DNA of 31,440 nucleotides from CAZJLN01 sp964540765 (GTDB lineage: Bacteria > Chloroflexota > Anaerolineae > Anaerolineales > Anaerolineaceae): contig CAZINW010000023.1 of NCBI GenBank assembly GCA_964540765.1, positions 1 through 31,440 on the forward strand, read 5' to 3'. Shown here in pieces: positions 23,047 to 30,175 of the stretch. Below the pieces are notes generated by a model. The model did not search any database and was not told where the DNA came from. It saw only the letters and a program-made list of their open reading frames with translations. How positions within the stretch are numbered: position 1 is the stretch's first letter; each line of letters opens with the position of its first letter. A program made the translations under genes and the position numbers.

Positions 23047-24426
23047 CTAATTTTTGTCCAACCTGAATAGATGATTTTCCATTTTATTTTCGATGATCTT
23101 TGTACATCGATCGATGATCACATCATCAGGTATGCGCTCAAATACAGTATTGAAAAACCCTTTCACAATTAATTTTTCTGCTTCCTGTTTTGGTATCCCT
23201 CGGCTTTGCAGATAGAACATTTCCGCGTCTTCAATTTTACTGACCGTTGCGCCATGAGAGCATCGCACATCACCCGCCAGGATCTCGAGACCAGGGATCG
23301 AATTAACTTTGGCATCTTTACTTAATATTAAATTTCTATTCGCCTGGTAGCCATCCGTTTTAATGGCATGAGGTGCCACATAGATCATCCCCTGCCATAC
23401 GGTTTTGCTTTTTCCAAACAAGACGCCCTTGTACAAAAGGTCACTGAAGGTATGGGGTGCCAAATGATTTTGCTGCGTATCCAGGTCAAAATGCTGTTCC
23501 CTGTCGCTGAAATAAAAGCCGGATATCCGTGCTTCCGAGCCTGGCTCCATCAAGTCCACATCTGAAAACACCTTGGATAAATGACTGCCAACGGTACCGC
23601 TGATCCAAACCAGTTGTCCGTTTTTATAGACTTTTGCCCGTTCGTGCATAAATGACCAGACATGTTCACCCCAGGATTGCAGCTCAATAAGATTGAGCTT
23701 CGCATTTTCACCAACATGGATCTCAATGATTCCAGCATGGAATGCTTGTGCATCCTCATCAATTTCTGGTGATGAAAATTCATGGATATGGGTGATGGAT
23801 GCGCCTTCATCCAACCAGACCAGTGAATGGGTTAATCCCGCAGAATATGCTGGCGCGCCCCAGATGTGGCTGTAAAAGGGAGATTCTAGCTGGACTCCTT
23901 TTGGAACATATAAGAAAACACCATTTTGTCCGAAAGCTGCAGCCAAAGCAGCAAATTTGCCGTCGCCGGCATGGACGATCTGACCGATCATCCTGGCTAA
24001 TAATTCTGGATATTGCGCTTCAGCTGACTTTAAATCCAAAAAAATGACGCCGGATTGTCGTGCTTCATCACTCAAAGAAATATGAACAGATGACCCGGTT
24101 AATATTAATTCTCCGTTGTAACGACCTCCCTTTTTCCTGTATGGAAATGAGAATACGTTTTTCTTTGATCCGCGCTGATCAACGCCATCGTTTATGCGGA
24201 ATTTGTCAACTGCCAGGTTCTGGAAATCTGTGCGCCGCCATGGTTCATCCTTTCTGGTTGGGAATGGCAACGCTTGATAAGTCTTCCATGCATCAAGATG
24301 GTATTCATTCAACGAGTCATTTTCAGGCTTTGGCAAGTTATTTTGGTTAAAAGCAAATTCAAAATTACTGGCTTTTTGCCTTTGACGGGATGTTGATATT
24401 TTCAAGGTTGGTTTCCCATTGCTCAT
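23047..24426 (-). CDS. sufD: Fe-S cluster assembly protein SufD
   Basis: A scaffold subunit of the SufBC2D complex, 459 aa. The N-terminal region shows AWKTYQALPFPTRKDEPWRRTDF, typical of SufD. The right-handed beta-helix core and the C-terminal signature DVRCSHGATVSKIEDAE then FYLQSRGIPKQEAE are those of the SufB/SufD family. AAGGAG lies 13 nt before the ATG, a long spacing; no better in-frame start is present. It is the third gene of a sufC-sufB-sufD operon (25-bp gap after sufB). The complex builds [4Fe-4S] clusters in the cytoplasm and would serve the cluster-rich hydrogenase nearby. Confidence 0.95.
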   Translation of the reverse strand: MSNGKPTLKISTSRQRQKASNFEFAFNQNNLPKPENDSLNEYHLDAWKTYQALPFPTRKDEPWRRTDFQNLAVDKFRINDGVDQRGSKKNVFSFPYRKKGGRYNGELILTGSSVHISLSDEARQSGVIFLDLKSAEAQYPELLARMIGQIVHAGDGKFAALAAAFGQNGVFLYVPKGVQLESPFYSHIWGAPAYSAGLTHSLVWLDEGASITHIHEFSSPEIDEDAQAFHAGIIEIHVGENAKLNLIELQSWGEHVWSFMHERAKVYKNGQLVWISGTVGSHLSKVFSDVDLMEPGSEARISGFYFSDREQHFDLDTQQNHLAPHTFSDLLYKGVLFGKSKTVWQGMIYVAPHAIKTDGYQANRNLILSKDAKVNSIPGLEILAGDVRCSHGATVSKIEDAEMFYLQSRGIPKQEAEKLIVKGFFNTVFERIPDDVIIDRCTKIIENKMENHLFRLDKN

Positions 24427-24451
24427 TTGATTTCAACAACTCCTTGAATTC

Positions 24452-25867
24452 TTAACCGACCTTGCCAACCATTTGCAGTTGGATCAACCGATTCATCTCA
24501 ACAGCATATTCCATCGGGAGTTCTTTCACGAGGGGTTCGATAAAACCCGATACGACCATGGTGGTCGCATCTTCCGTGCTCAACCCGCGGCTTTGAAGGT
24601 AAAACAATTGTTCTTCGCCAATCTTACTGACTGAGGCCTCATGCCCGATGGAGACGTCCTCATTATCCACTTCGATGGAGGGATAAGTATCAGAGCGTGC
24701 CTCTTCATCCAGCAATAGTGCGTCGCAAACAACATTGGATTTTACATTGCTTGCACCTGCATGCACTTTTACCAGTCCTCGATAGGAAGCCCTGCCATTA
24801 CCCCTTGAAATGGATTTCGATGTGATTTTGCTGCTGGTATTTGGCGCAAAATGGATCATCTTCCCGCCTGCGTCTTGATGCTGATTTGGACCGGCAAAAG
24901 CCACAGAGAGAATCTCTCCTTTTGCGCCTTCGCCAAGCAGGTAGCAGGAAGGATATTTCATGGTCACTTTCGATCCCAGGTTCGCGTCCACCCATTCCAT
25001 GATACCACCCTCATGCACATGAGAACGCTGCGTGACCAGATTGTAAACGTTCGTTGACCAGTTCTGGATGGTTGTGTACCGCACACGTGCATTTTTTCGC
25101 ACAATGATTTCGATCACGCCACTATGAAAAGAATGCGTGGAATATAGAGGCGCCGTGCACCCTTCAACATAGTGCACTTGAGCGCCCTCGTCAGCAATGA
25201 TCAATGACCGCTCAAATTGCCCGATATTTGCGCTGTTCATCCGGAAATATGCCTGCAGTGGTAGATCAACTTTCACGCCTTTGGGCACATAGACAAATGA
25301 CCCGCCGGACCAGACAGCACTATTAAGTGCAGCAAATTTATTATCTTCAATTGGAACTACAGTCGAAAAATATTTCTTAAAAATATCAGGATATTGTTTT
25401 AATCCATTTTCGATGCTTAAGAATATGACGCCCTGCTTTTCCAACTCTTCCTGGATGGAATGATAGATCATTTCAGATTCATATTGTGCGCCAACCCCGG
25501 AGAGATATTTTTGCTCCGCTTCAGGAATGCCCAGCCGGTCAAAGGTGTTTTTAATGGATTCTGGAACATCTTCCCATGATTTCTCTTCTTGTTCCTGGGG
25601 TCTTACATAATAAAAAATATCATTCAAATCAAGTTCAGTTAAGTCGGGCCCCCATCCCGGCATTGGTCTTTGTTTAAAATGCCGGTAAGCCTTCAGTCTA
25701 AAGTCAAGCATCCATTGTGGTTCATCCTTTAAATGAGAAATTTGATGGATGACCTCTTCATCGAGACCTTTGCCACTCTTAAAAAAGTAATTCTCAGGAT
25801 CTTTAAAATTATATTGAGACTCATCGCCGAGTTGGTGTAGAAATTCCTGGGATACCTCTTTAACCAT
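24452..25867 (-). CDS. sufB: Fe-S cluster assembly protein SufB
   Basis: The main scaffold of the SufBC2D complex, 471 aa. Family blocks: YYVRPQEQEEKSWEDVP, GVGAQYESEMIYHSI, GGSFVYVPKGVKVDLPLQAY, HYVEGCTAPLYSTHSFH (with a conserved Cys), NVVCDALLLDEEARSDTYPS (the Cys used for cluster assembly) and GHEASVSKIGEEQLFYLQSR. Length is normal. Only a weak ribosome binding site precedes the ATG. It lies 43 bp after sufC and 25 bp before sufD on the minus strand. No SufA, SufS or SufU gene is present in the window, so the sulfur donor must be encoded elsewhere. Confidence 0.96.
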   Translation of the reverse strand: MVKEVSQEFLHQLGDESQYNFKDPENYFFKSGKGLDEEVIHQISHLKDEPQWMLDFRLKAYRHFKQRPMPGWGPDLTELDLNDIFYYVRPQEQEEKSWEDVPESIKNTFDRLGIPEAEQKYLSGVGAQYESEMIYHSIQEELEKQGVIFLSIENGLKQYPDIFKKYFSTVVPIEDNKFAALNSAVWSGGSFVYVPKGVKVDLPLQAYFRMNSANIGQFERSLIIADEGAQVHYVEGCTAPLYSTHSFHSGVIEIIVRKNARVRYTTIQNWSTNVYNLVTQRSHVHEGGIMEWVDANLGSKVTMKYPSCYLLGEGAKGEILSVAFAGPNQHQDAGGKMIHFAPNTSSKITSKSISRGNGRASYRGLVKVHAGASNVKSNVVCDALLLDEEARSDTYPSIEVDNEDVSIGHEASVSKIGEEQLFYLQSRGLSTEDATTMVVSGFIEPLVKELPMEYAVEMNRLIQLQMVGKVG

Positions 25868-25910
25868 TATTTATACCCGTATATGCTTATGCAGAAAATT
25901 TTCCAAAATA

Positions 25911-26681
25911 TTAATTGGGTTGTCCATACTTTTCCCGAACCCAATCATAGCCACTTTCTTCAAGTTGTAAGGCAAGATCCGCACCACCGGATTCAGCAAT
26001 TCGTCCATCAAACATGATATGAACGATATCCGGCTTGATGTAATTCAACATACGTTGATAGTGCGTAATTACAATCACACCAAGGTTTTCTCCCCGTAGA
26101 GAATTAACGCCTTCGGATACGATGCGAAGGGCATCAATATCCAGGCCAGAATCTGTTTCATCGAGGATGGCAAAACGGGGTTCCAAAACTGCCATCTGCA
26201 GGATCTCAGCTCTTTTTTTCTCCCCACCCGAAAAACCATCATTAAGATACCTTCCCCCAAAACTGTAATCCATTTTCAACAGATCCATCTTTGATTTCAA
26301 GAGTTGCCGAAATTTAACAACGGAAATACCATTTGAGTCTGGATGGAGAGCCTTTTCCTTGATATTTAAAGCACTTCTCAGGAAATTTGCCACACTTACA
26401 CCGGGGATTGCCACAGGATACTGGAATGCAAGGAAAAGACCAAGTTGAGCACGTTCATCCGGCTTCAAATCAAGAATGCTGGTTTCATCGATGCGCACAT
26501 CGCCGTCTACGATCTTATAAGCAGGATGCCCCATGACAGCATATGCCAGTGTTGACTTACCTGTTCCATTCGGTCCCATGATTGCATGGACTTCACCCTG
26601 ATTGACTGTCAGGTTTAATCCTTTGATGATCATGGTCTCTCCAACCATGACATGTAAGTTTTCGATAATTAACCTTGCCAT
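25911..26681 (-). CDS. sufC: Fe-S cluster assembly ATPase SufC
   Basis: An ABC-type ATPase of the SUF complex, 256 aa from the preferred start. Walker A GPNGTGKST, Q-loop region AFQYPVAIPG, signature GFSGGEKKRAEILQ, Walker B FAILDETDSGLDID, and the H-loop His in VIVITHYQR are all present. The frame is open to 26723, but MARLIIENLHV at 26681 is the normal SufC N-terminus and has GAGG about 9-10 nt upstream. It is the first gene of the suf operon, behind a near-consensus promoter. It powers remodelling of SufB-SufD during cluster assembly. Confidence 0.96.
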   Translation of the reverse strand: MARLIIENLHVMVGETMIIKGLNLTVNQGEVHAIMGPNGTGKSTLAYAVMGHPAYKIVDGDVRIDETSILDLKPDERAQLGLFLAFQYPVAIPGVSVANFLRSALNIKEKALHPDSNGISVVKFRQLLKSKMDLLKMDYSFGGRYLNDGFSGGEKKRAEILQMAVLEPRFAILDETDSGLDIDALRIVSEGVNSLRGENLGVIVITHYQRMLNYIKPDIVHIMFDGRIAESGGADLALQLEESGYDWVREKYGQPN

Positions 26682-26699
26682 TAATTTTTTCCTCGAATT

Positions 26700-26713
26700 G
26701 TCTCTCCAGAGAC
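26700..26713 (-). promoter_or_regulatory. 14-bp palindrome in the sufC leader
   Basis: GTCTCTCCAGAGAC is a perfect palindrome located between the predicted start of transcription (about 26751) and the sufC start. It could be an operator or a small hairpin close to the ribosome binding site. I did not find a second copy near the SufR-like gene. Confidence 0.35.
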
Positions 26714-26757
26714 TATCACCCATTTTTTATATGGGGTTCTCGCATCTAGCTCGGGGG

Positions 26758-26786
26758 ATTATAGCACTTTCGCAATGATAAGTCAA
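26758..26786 (-). promoter_or_regulatory. Near-consensus promoter of the suf operon with AT-rich UP element
   Basis: On the minus strand TTGACT (26781-26786), a 17-bp spacer and TATAAT (26758-26763) form a near-perfect sigma70 promoter, about 77 nt upstream of the sufC start. Directly upstream of the -35, 26788-26812 holds two direct copies of TTTATAATATT (26789-26799 and 26802-26812) in almost pure A/T, which fits a UP element or a regulator site. Confidence 0.75.
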
Positions 26787-26843
26787 TATTTATAATATTT
26801 TTTTATAATATTAACATGTTATAAAATTTAAAATACTTCAATT

Positions 26844-27306
26844 TTGTGCCATGCTTTGATTCAATCAATGATGGGCATACAGCAACCCACCGCCGAAGCT
26901 ACAACGGTGAAAAGTGGGGGTCTCCTTGGTTCTTTGCTTTCCGGTTTAACCGGTCAGCAGCAGGAACAACAACAGCCTGATTCAAGTGGCGATCTTTTGG
27001 GTTCACTTCTATCCGGTTTATCGGGTGGGCAAAGTTCTTCAAGCAACACTTCAGACAACACGCTGGGTCTCTATTGTCCGGGTTAACTGGCACACAATCG
27101 AAAGATGGCGGAAAATTGGATGCGGTTGATCTACTCTCAGCCGGTCTGGCTTTTTTTGCTGCGAAACAACAGGGTAGCTCAAATCTTGAAGCTATCTGCA
27201 GGCCATCAGCAAGAACAGTCCTCTTGGTCAACCTGCTCATCGGACCCAATCTGGTGCGCTTGTCATCAATACCACCATGAATTTTCTGGGTTCAAAGAAA
27301 AATTAA
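26844..27306 (+). pseudogene. Frameshifted gene for a small protein with GSLLSGL repeats
   Basis: Three frames join into one plausible protein of about 150 residues. Frame A (TTG 26844, or ATGs at 26868/26871) reads GGLLGSLLSGLTGQQQEQQQ and then DLLGSLLSGLSGGQSSSS, and stops at 27086. Loss of one T near 27066 would explain this, because frame B then gives a third repeat (SLLSGLTGTQSKDGG) and DLLSAGLAFFAAKQQGSSNL. A second shift near 27195-27205 leads into frame C, QAISKNSPLGQPAHRTQS then GALVINTTMNFLGSKKN, to a TAA at 27304-27306. The protein has three glycine/serine/leucine-rich repeats and no known function that I recognise. An intrinsic terminator follows. Two lesions suggest a decayed gene, but homopolymer-type sequencing errors are possible. 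Confidence 0.6.
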
Positions 27307-27325
27307 AACCTATCTCAATCCGCTT

Positions 27326-27360
27326 ATAGAGCTTGCCTGGTGCAGGCTCTATTTGTTTTT
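27326..27360 (+). terminator. Intrinsic terminator after the frameshifted repeat gene
   Basis: ATAGAGCTTGC (27326-27336) pairs with GCAGGCTCTAT (27342-27352) with one G-U pair, a 5-nt loop and the tail TTGTTTTT. It is a textbook rho-independent terminator for the plus-strand gene ending at 27306. Confidence 0.8.
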
Positions 27361-27393
27361 AAGAACAAATCAGCGTCTTTGGTAAAGGCGCTG
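27361..27393 (-). terminator. Probable terminator of the DUF4332 gene
   Basis: CAGCGTCTTT (27371-27380) and AAAGGCGCTG (27384-27393) form a hairpin with one mismatch and a 3-nt loop. On the minus strand it is followed by ATTTGTTCTT, a modest T-rich tail. It lies 60 nt past the stop of the DUF4332-type gene. Confidence 0.5.
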
Positions 27394-27452
27394 AAGAAGA
27401 ATGACGATTAAATGCTTTTATCTAGACGGATAAATTTCCCGGAAATCCCACT

Positions 27453-27857
27453 TTAGTAATGAACACCACGCGGCATGGTTTTGGCTTGTTCTATCCAGCG
27501 TTCAACTTCTTTCAAGGTTGGTGTACGGCGAACCAATTTCTTTACAGCATTGACCTCGAGGATCTTTGCATGCAAATTTGCCGGGTTCCTTTTGCTAAGT
27601 TCGACGACTGTGTCAACACCAGCCTCTTCGAGCAAGTCAGAGTATTCTTCAGCTACACCCTTGACGCGGTAAAGATCAACATGATTCACCCATTCCAAAA
27701 TATAGGACTTATCAATGCCAGACTTCTCGGCGATCTCTTCGCGTCCTTTTGGGGTTGCGCCCAGGTTGTGCAAAGCTTCAACCGTATGAATACCAACTTT
27801 GCCCAATTTTTCTGCATACACTGGACCAATTCCCTCAATATCAATTATTTTGGTCAT
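27453..27857 (-). CDS. DUF4332-type helix-hairpin-helix protein
   Basis: A 134-residue soluble protein with two helix-hairpin-helix-like units. The first is IDIEGIGPVYAEKLGKVGIH (residues about 5-24), and the second is around VDLYRVKGVAEEYSDLLEEA. The motif GIGPVYAEKL is the kind found in DUF4332 proteins and in the small 'helix-hairpin-helix, DNA ligase-like' group. Such motifs usually bind DNA non-specifically, but the function of this family is unknown. The ATG at 27857 has AGGAG with about 6-7 nt spacing, so the open frame further upstream is not used. TATAAT lies on the minus strand at 27900-27905 as a possible -10, without a good -35. It is divergent from the SufR-like gene. Confidence 0.8.
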   Translation of the reverse strand: MTKIIDIEGIGPVYAEKLGKVGIHTVEALHNLGATPKGREEIAEKSGIDKSYILEWVNHVDLYRVKGVAEEYSDLLEEAGVDTVVELSKRNPANLHAKILEVNAVKKLVRRTPTLKEVERWIEQAKTMPRGVHY

Positions 27858-27927
27858 GATTTTCTCCTTTTCTAATTTAATTGCCGTCTTTATTTTAGAA
27901 TTATAGCACAAAAACAAGTTGAGATTC

Positions 27928-27955
27928 CCAAAGTTTTTTATCCAAAGTTTTTTAT
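27928..27955 (+). repeat. Two tandem copies of a 14-bp repeat
   Basis: CCAAAGTTTTTTAT occurs twice in perfect tandem (27928-27941 and 27942-27955), followed by a further CC. It lies in the divergent region between the DUF4332-type gene and the SufR-like gene. It could be replication slippage or paired regulator sites. Confidence 0.7.
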
Positions 27956-28022
27956 CCAGCACTGCGCTCATCTCCAATAATAAATATATTGCTTATGATA
28001 TTTACAATAATAATCATATTTA

Positions 28023-28050
28023 TTGACATAATTTTTGCTTATGTTATACT
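28023..28050 (+). promoter_or_regulatory. Promoter of the SufR-like gene with flanking direct repeats
   Basis: TTGACA (28023-28028), a 16-bp spacer and the extended -10 TGTTATACT (TATACT 28045-28050) form a strong promoter about 45 nt before the ATG. TTGCTTATG occurs at 27989-27997 and again at 28035-28043, the second copy reaching into the extended -10. This arrangement suits autoregulation. Confidence 0.75.
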
Positions 28051-28093
28051 TTTATTAATTGATAGTTGGAATAAGTCGAAAAAAGGCTAGCAT

Positions 28094-28726
28094 ATGAAAA
28101 GTACACGGGAAAAAATCATTAGTTCCCTCCTGGCACACCCAGATTCAACCATTAATGATCTGGCAGAAGCCGTAAAAATTAATGGGATATCTGTCCGTCA
28201 TCACCTGACCAATCTACAGGCAGATGGTCTGGTCGCAGCTGAAGAAGAACGCCATGGTGTCGGAAGGCCGAGATTGGTTTACAAACTGACTGATCTGGGC
28301 ATGGAAAAATTCCCAACCAACTACTTGAAATTGACCAATCGATTATTGGATCAACTTAAAACCATACTACCACCGGAAAAAGTCAATGACTTATTTGCAG
28401 AAGTTGCTTTGAATCTGGCAAAAGGATACAAGGAAGATATAGCCAAGCTGCCCATTGAGGATCAATTGAATGCTGTAAAAGCGATCCTTTCACAAGAAGG
28501 CTTCATCATTGAATGGGAGAAGAAAGGCAAAGACTATCTCATTCGTAATATCAGCTGTCCATATTATCATGTTGGATTAGCCCATCCTGAGGTATGCAAT
28601 ATTGACAGAACCATTATCTCGACTTTGCTTTCCAGACCCGTCAAACTACATGAGTGTTTGCTGGATGGGAAAACCAATTGCACCTATATTGTTGAAGTAG
28701 AACTGAAGGAAGATTTGAATGCCTGA
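28094..28726 (+). CDS. sufR: SufR-like Fe-S-sensing transcriptional regulator
   Basis: A 210-residue DNA-binding regulator. Residues 1-75 form a winged helix (INDLAEAVKINGISVRHHLT then HGVGRPRLVYKLTDLG), the ArsR/DeoR-like fold of SufR. The C-terminal half has cysteines C155, C168, C188 and C196 in NISCPYYHVGLAHPEVC and HECLLDGKTNC. The C-x12-C-x27-C spacing (155, 168, 196) agrees with the cluster-binding pattern I recall for SufR, which represses suf genes when it holds a [4Fe-4S] cluster. AAGG lies 7 nt before the ATG. The SufT-like gene overlaps its end by 8 bp, and the sufCBD operon lies 1.4 kb away in the opposite direction. SufR identity is strongly suggested but not proven. Confidence 0.85.
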   Translation: MKSTREKIISSLLAHPDSTINDLAEAVKINGISVRHHLTNLQADGLVAAEEERHGVGRPRLVYKLTDLGMEKFPTNYLKLTNRLLDQLKTILPPEKVNDLFAEVALNLAKGYKEDIAKLPIEDQLNAVKAILSQEGFIIEWEKKGKDYLIRNISCPYYHVGLAHPEVCNIDRTIISTLLSRPVKLHECLLDGKTNCTYIVEVELKEDLNA

Positions 28727-29072
28727 AAGCCAAACTTACAAGCCGCCCAAATGGAAGATCCATCAAACGCATCCAGAAAAGATTGATGAGCTTATGGAGA
28801 GTCTCGCTGAAATCAGTGATCCTGAACTTGGTTTGACAATTCTGGAACTGGGTTTGGTGCGTGATATGGAATTGTTAGAGGATCATGCACTCGTCACCAT
28901 GATTCTTACGACACCCTTTTGCCCTTATGGACCCTCCATGATGGAATTCACACGAAGGAAGGTCGAAGCCATCTTGGGTATTCCGACTAAAATAGTTTAT
29001 GGCAGCGAAACCTGGGATCCAACCATGATGGAAGAGGGCTTGCTTGATGATAACTGGGGATTATCCGGATAA
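28719..29072 (+). CDS. sufT: MIP18/DUF59-family Fe-S assembly protein (SufT-like)
   Basis: A 117-residue protein with the DUF59 fold found in SufT and MIP18/CIA2, which help deliver Fe-S clusters to target proteins. The family pattern is present: EISDPELGLTILELGLVRDM, then TMILTTPFCPYGPSMMEF with the conserved Cys, then a basic/aromatic C-terminal tail ending DPTMMEEGLLDDNWG. GAAGGAAG precedes the ATG, which lies inside the end of sufR (8-bp overlap), so the two are co-expressed. This places a maturation factor under the presumed Fe-S sensor. Confidence 0.88.
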   Translation: MPESQTYKPPKWKIHQTHPEKIDELMESLAEISDPELGLTILELGLVRDMELLEDHALVTMILTTPFCPYGPSMMEFTRRKVEAILGIPTKIVYGSETWDPTMMEEGLLDDNWGLSG

Positions 29073-29134
29073 ACCATCATCATATCTGAAAAATCTTGAG
29101 GTCCAGAAGGTAAATTTTTTTAATTTTCTACATT

Positions 29135-29458
29135 CTACTTAAAAAAGTTGACCAGTTTCATTGCTAAAGAAAGGTTACCCTTCAATTTCAGTTTTCCCAT
29201 CATGAATGCCCGCATGCCATCTTCTTTGCCTGAAAGGATCCTGGTTGCAAGCATCGCATCAGCCTTCAATGTCAGGTTTGGATTTTCGATCTCACCCTGC
29301 TGGACAGAACAGGTTTGATCTTTAATGATCAACCCCCAATTACTGCCCTGTTCTCCGGTCAGATTAAATTGAACACGCGCATTTACATCCCTGGCCAGCT
29401 CGGGGTTAAAGTGTGCAGGAATTTGCTCTAAAATCTCTTTTACATTGGGTTCTGGCAT
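29135..29458 (-). CDS. SCP2 sterol-binding-domain protein
   Basis: A 107-residue single-domain protein of the SCP2 family, a hydrophobic-ligand carrier fold found in many bacteria. It shows VNARVQFNLTGEQGSNWGLI, then NPNLTLKADAMLATRILSG, then the C-terminal FMMGKLKLKGNLSLAMKLVNFF typical of SCP2. The natural ligand in bacteria is unknown. The ATG at 29458 has GAGG with 8-nt spacing; an in-frame ATG at 29476 would add six residues and lacks such a site. It is convergent with the SufT-like gene (62-bp gap, no clear terminator). Confidence 0.85.
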   Translation of the reverse strand: MPEPNVKEILEQIPAHFNPELARDVNARVQFNLTGEQGSNWGLIIKDQTCSVQQGEIENPNLTLKADAMLATRILSGKEDGMRAFMMGKLKLKGNLSLAMKLVNFFK

Positions 29459-29476
29459 TTTCATTACCTCACTCAT

Positions 29477-29758
29477 TCTTAAGTTTTGACAATTATAAAC
29501 CAGGCATTCATGGATTCTTCAATTATTGATGAGTGAAAATGGCGGAATTCTGGCAATTCAATCACAAAATGCTCCTCCCATTCATGCCAAATAAGAAATT
29601 ACAGGTACATCCCTGCCGGTTTCAGCTACATTGATGCAGACATAGTGATTTCCCAATTATGATCTTTACCAATCGCCAGATGGAGCAATAAATATATAAT
29701 TAATACTGAATCAAATTCTTACAGTGTTGTATAATTCAGAAGTAATTACTGGATTGCC
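29477..29758. other. Intergenic region upstream of rubredoxin
   Basis: About 280 bp with no convincing gene. A minus-strand TATAAT at 29492-29497 may be the -10 of the SCP2 gene, without a good -35. A plus-strand TATAAT at 29730-29735 with a poor -35 (TGAATC at 29707-29712) may serve rubredoxin. Short open stretches such as EITGTSLPVSATLMQT (about 29600) could belong to the remnant described next. Confidence 0.35.
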
Positions 29759-29845
29759 ATGGGTGAAGTGATGGGTCCAGAAGGACAGATTGGATGGGCC
29801 CCAGCCATCCATCTATTTGATCTGACACCCACACCAGCCAACTAA
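29759..29845 (+). pseudogene. Possible remnant of a bacterial SH3-domain gene
   Basis: A 28-codon frame reads MGPEGQIGWAPAIHLFDL and ends in TPTPAN. In the overlapping frame just upstream, VITGLPWVK (about 29743-29769) precedes a TGA. Joining them gives a pattern like the end of a bacterial SH3 domain (W-V-x-V....G..GW). The frames need one shift, and no N-terminal part was found, so this is at best a decayed fragment. Confidence 0.25.
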
Positions 29846-29865
29846 TATTAAGAAGGAGAAAACCA

Positions 29866-30024
29866 ATGGATAAATACCAATGTATAGCTTGTGGATATAT
29901 TTATGATCCAGCAATAGGGGATCCAGACAATGGCATTGCGCCCGGCACAGTTTTTGAAGACTTGCCAGCTGATTGGGTTTGCCCTGATTGCGGTGTTGGT
30001 AAAGAAGAATTCGAAAAGATCTAG
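29866..30024 (+). CDS. Rubredoxin
   Basis: A 52-residue electron carrier with one Fe(Cys)4 site. The two ligand pairs are in YQCIACGYIYD (Cys 6 and 9) and WVCPDCGVGKEEF (Cys 39 and 42); GDPDNGIAPGTVFEDLPADW between them is the normal rubredoxin core. GAAGGAGA lies about 5-8 nt before the ATG. In anaerobes rubredoxin feeds electrons to rubrerythrin, flavodiiron proteins or superoxide reductase for oxygen detoxification; none of these partners is in the window. A terminator follows at 30093. Confidence 0.95.
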   Translation: MDKYQCIACGYIYDPAIGDPDNGIAPGTVFEDLPADWVCPDCGVGKEEFEKI

Positions 30025-30092
30025 AAAAAGCTGGTTGAATTCAGAATTAGGGTCTCAATCATTCTGTTTGGACTCCTAAATTTAATTCAAAA

Positions 30093-30122
30093 AAATTGTT
30101 CCAAAAAGTGGAACAATTTTTT
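30093..30122. terminator. Bidirectional terminator between rubredoxin and oxidoreductase
   Basis: A perfect 10-bp stem, AAATTGTTCC (30093-30102) with GGAACAATTT (30110-30119), has a 7-nt loop, a T-run on the right and an A-run on the left. It can end transcripts from both the plus-strand rubredoxin gene and the minus-strand oxidoreductase gene. Confidence 0.85.
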
Positions 30123-30175
30123 ATTTAAGACTTTAGTCAGTTGAGCTCGTGAAACGAGCGAAACAGAAAACCAGT

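Noticed and set aside
26844..27306. CRISPR-like or other DNA repeat array
   Set aside because: The repeats are protein-coding (GSLLSGL units) with variable spacing and DNA sequence, not a direct-repeat/spacer array. No cas genes are present.
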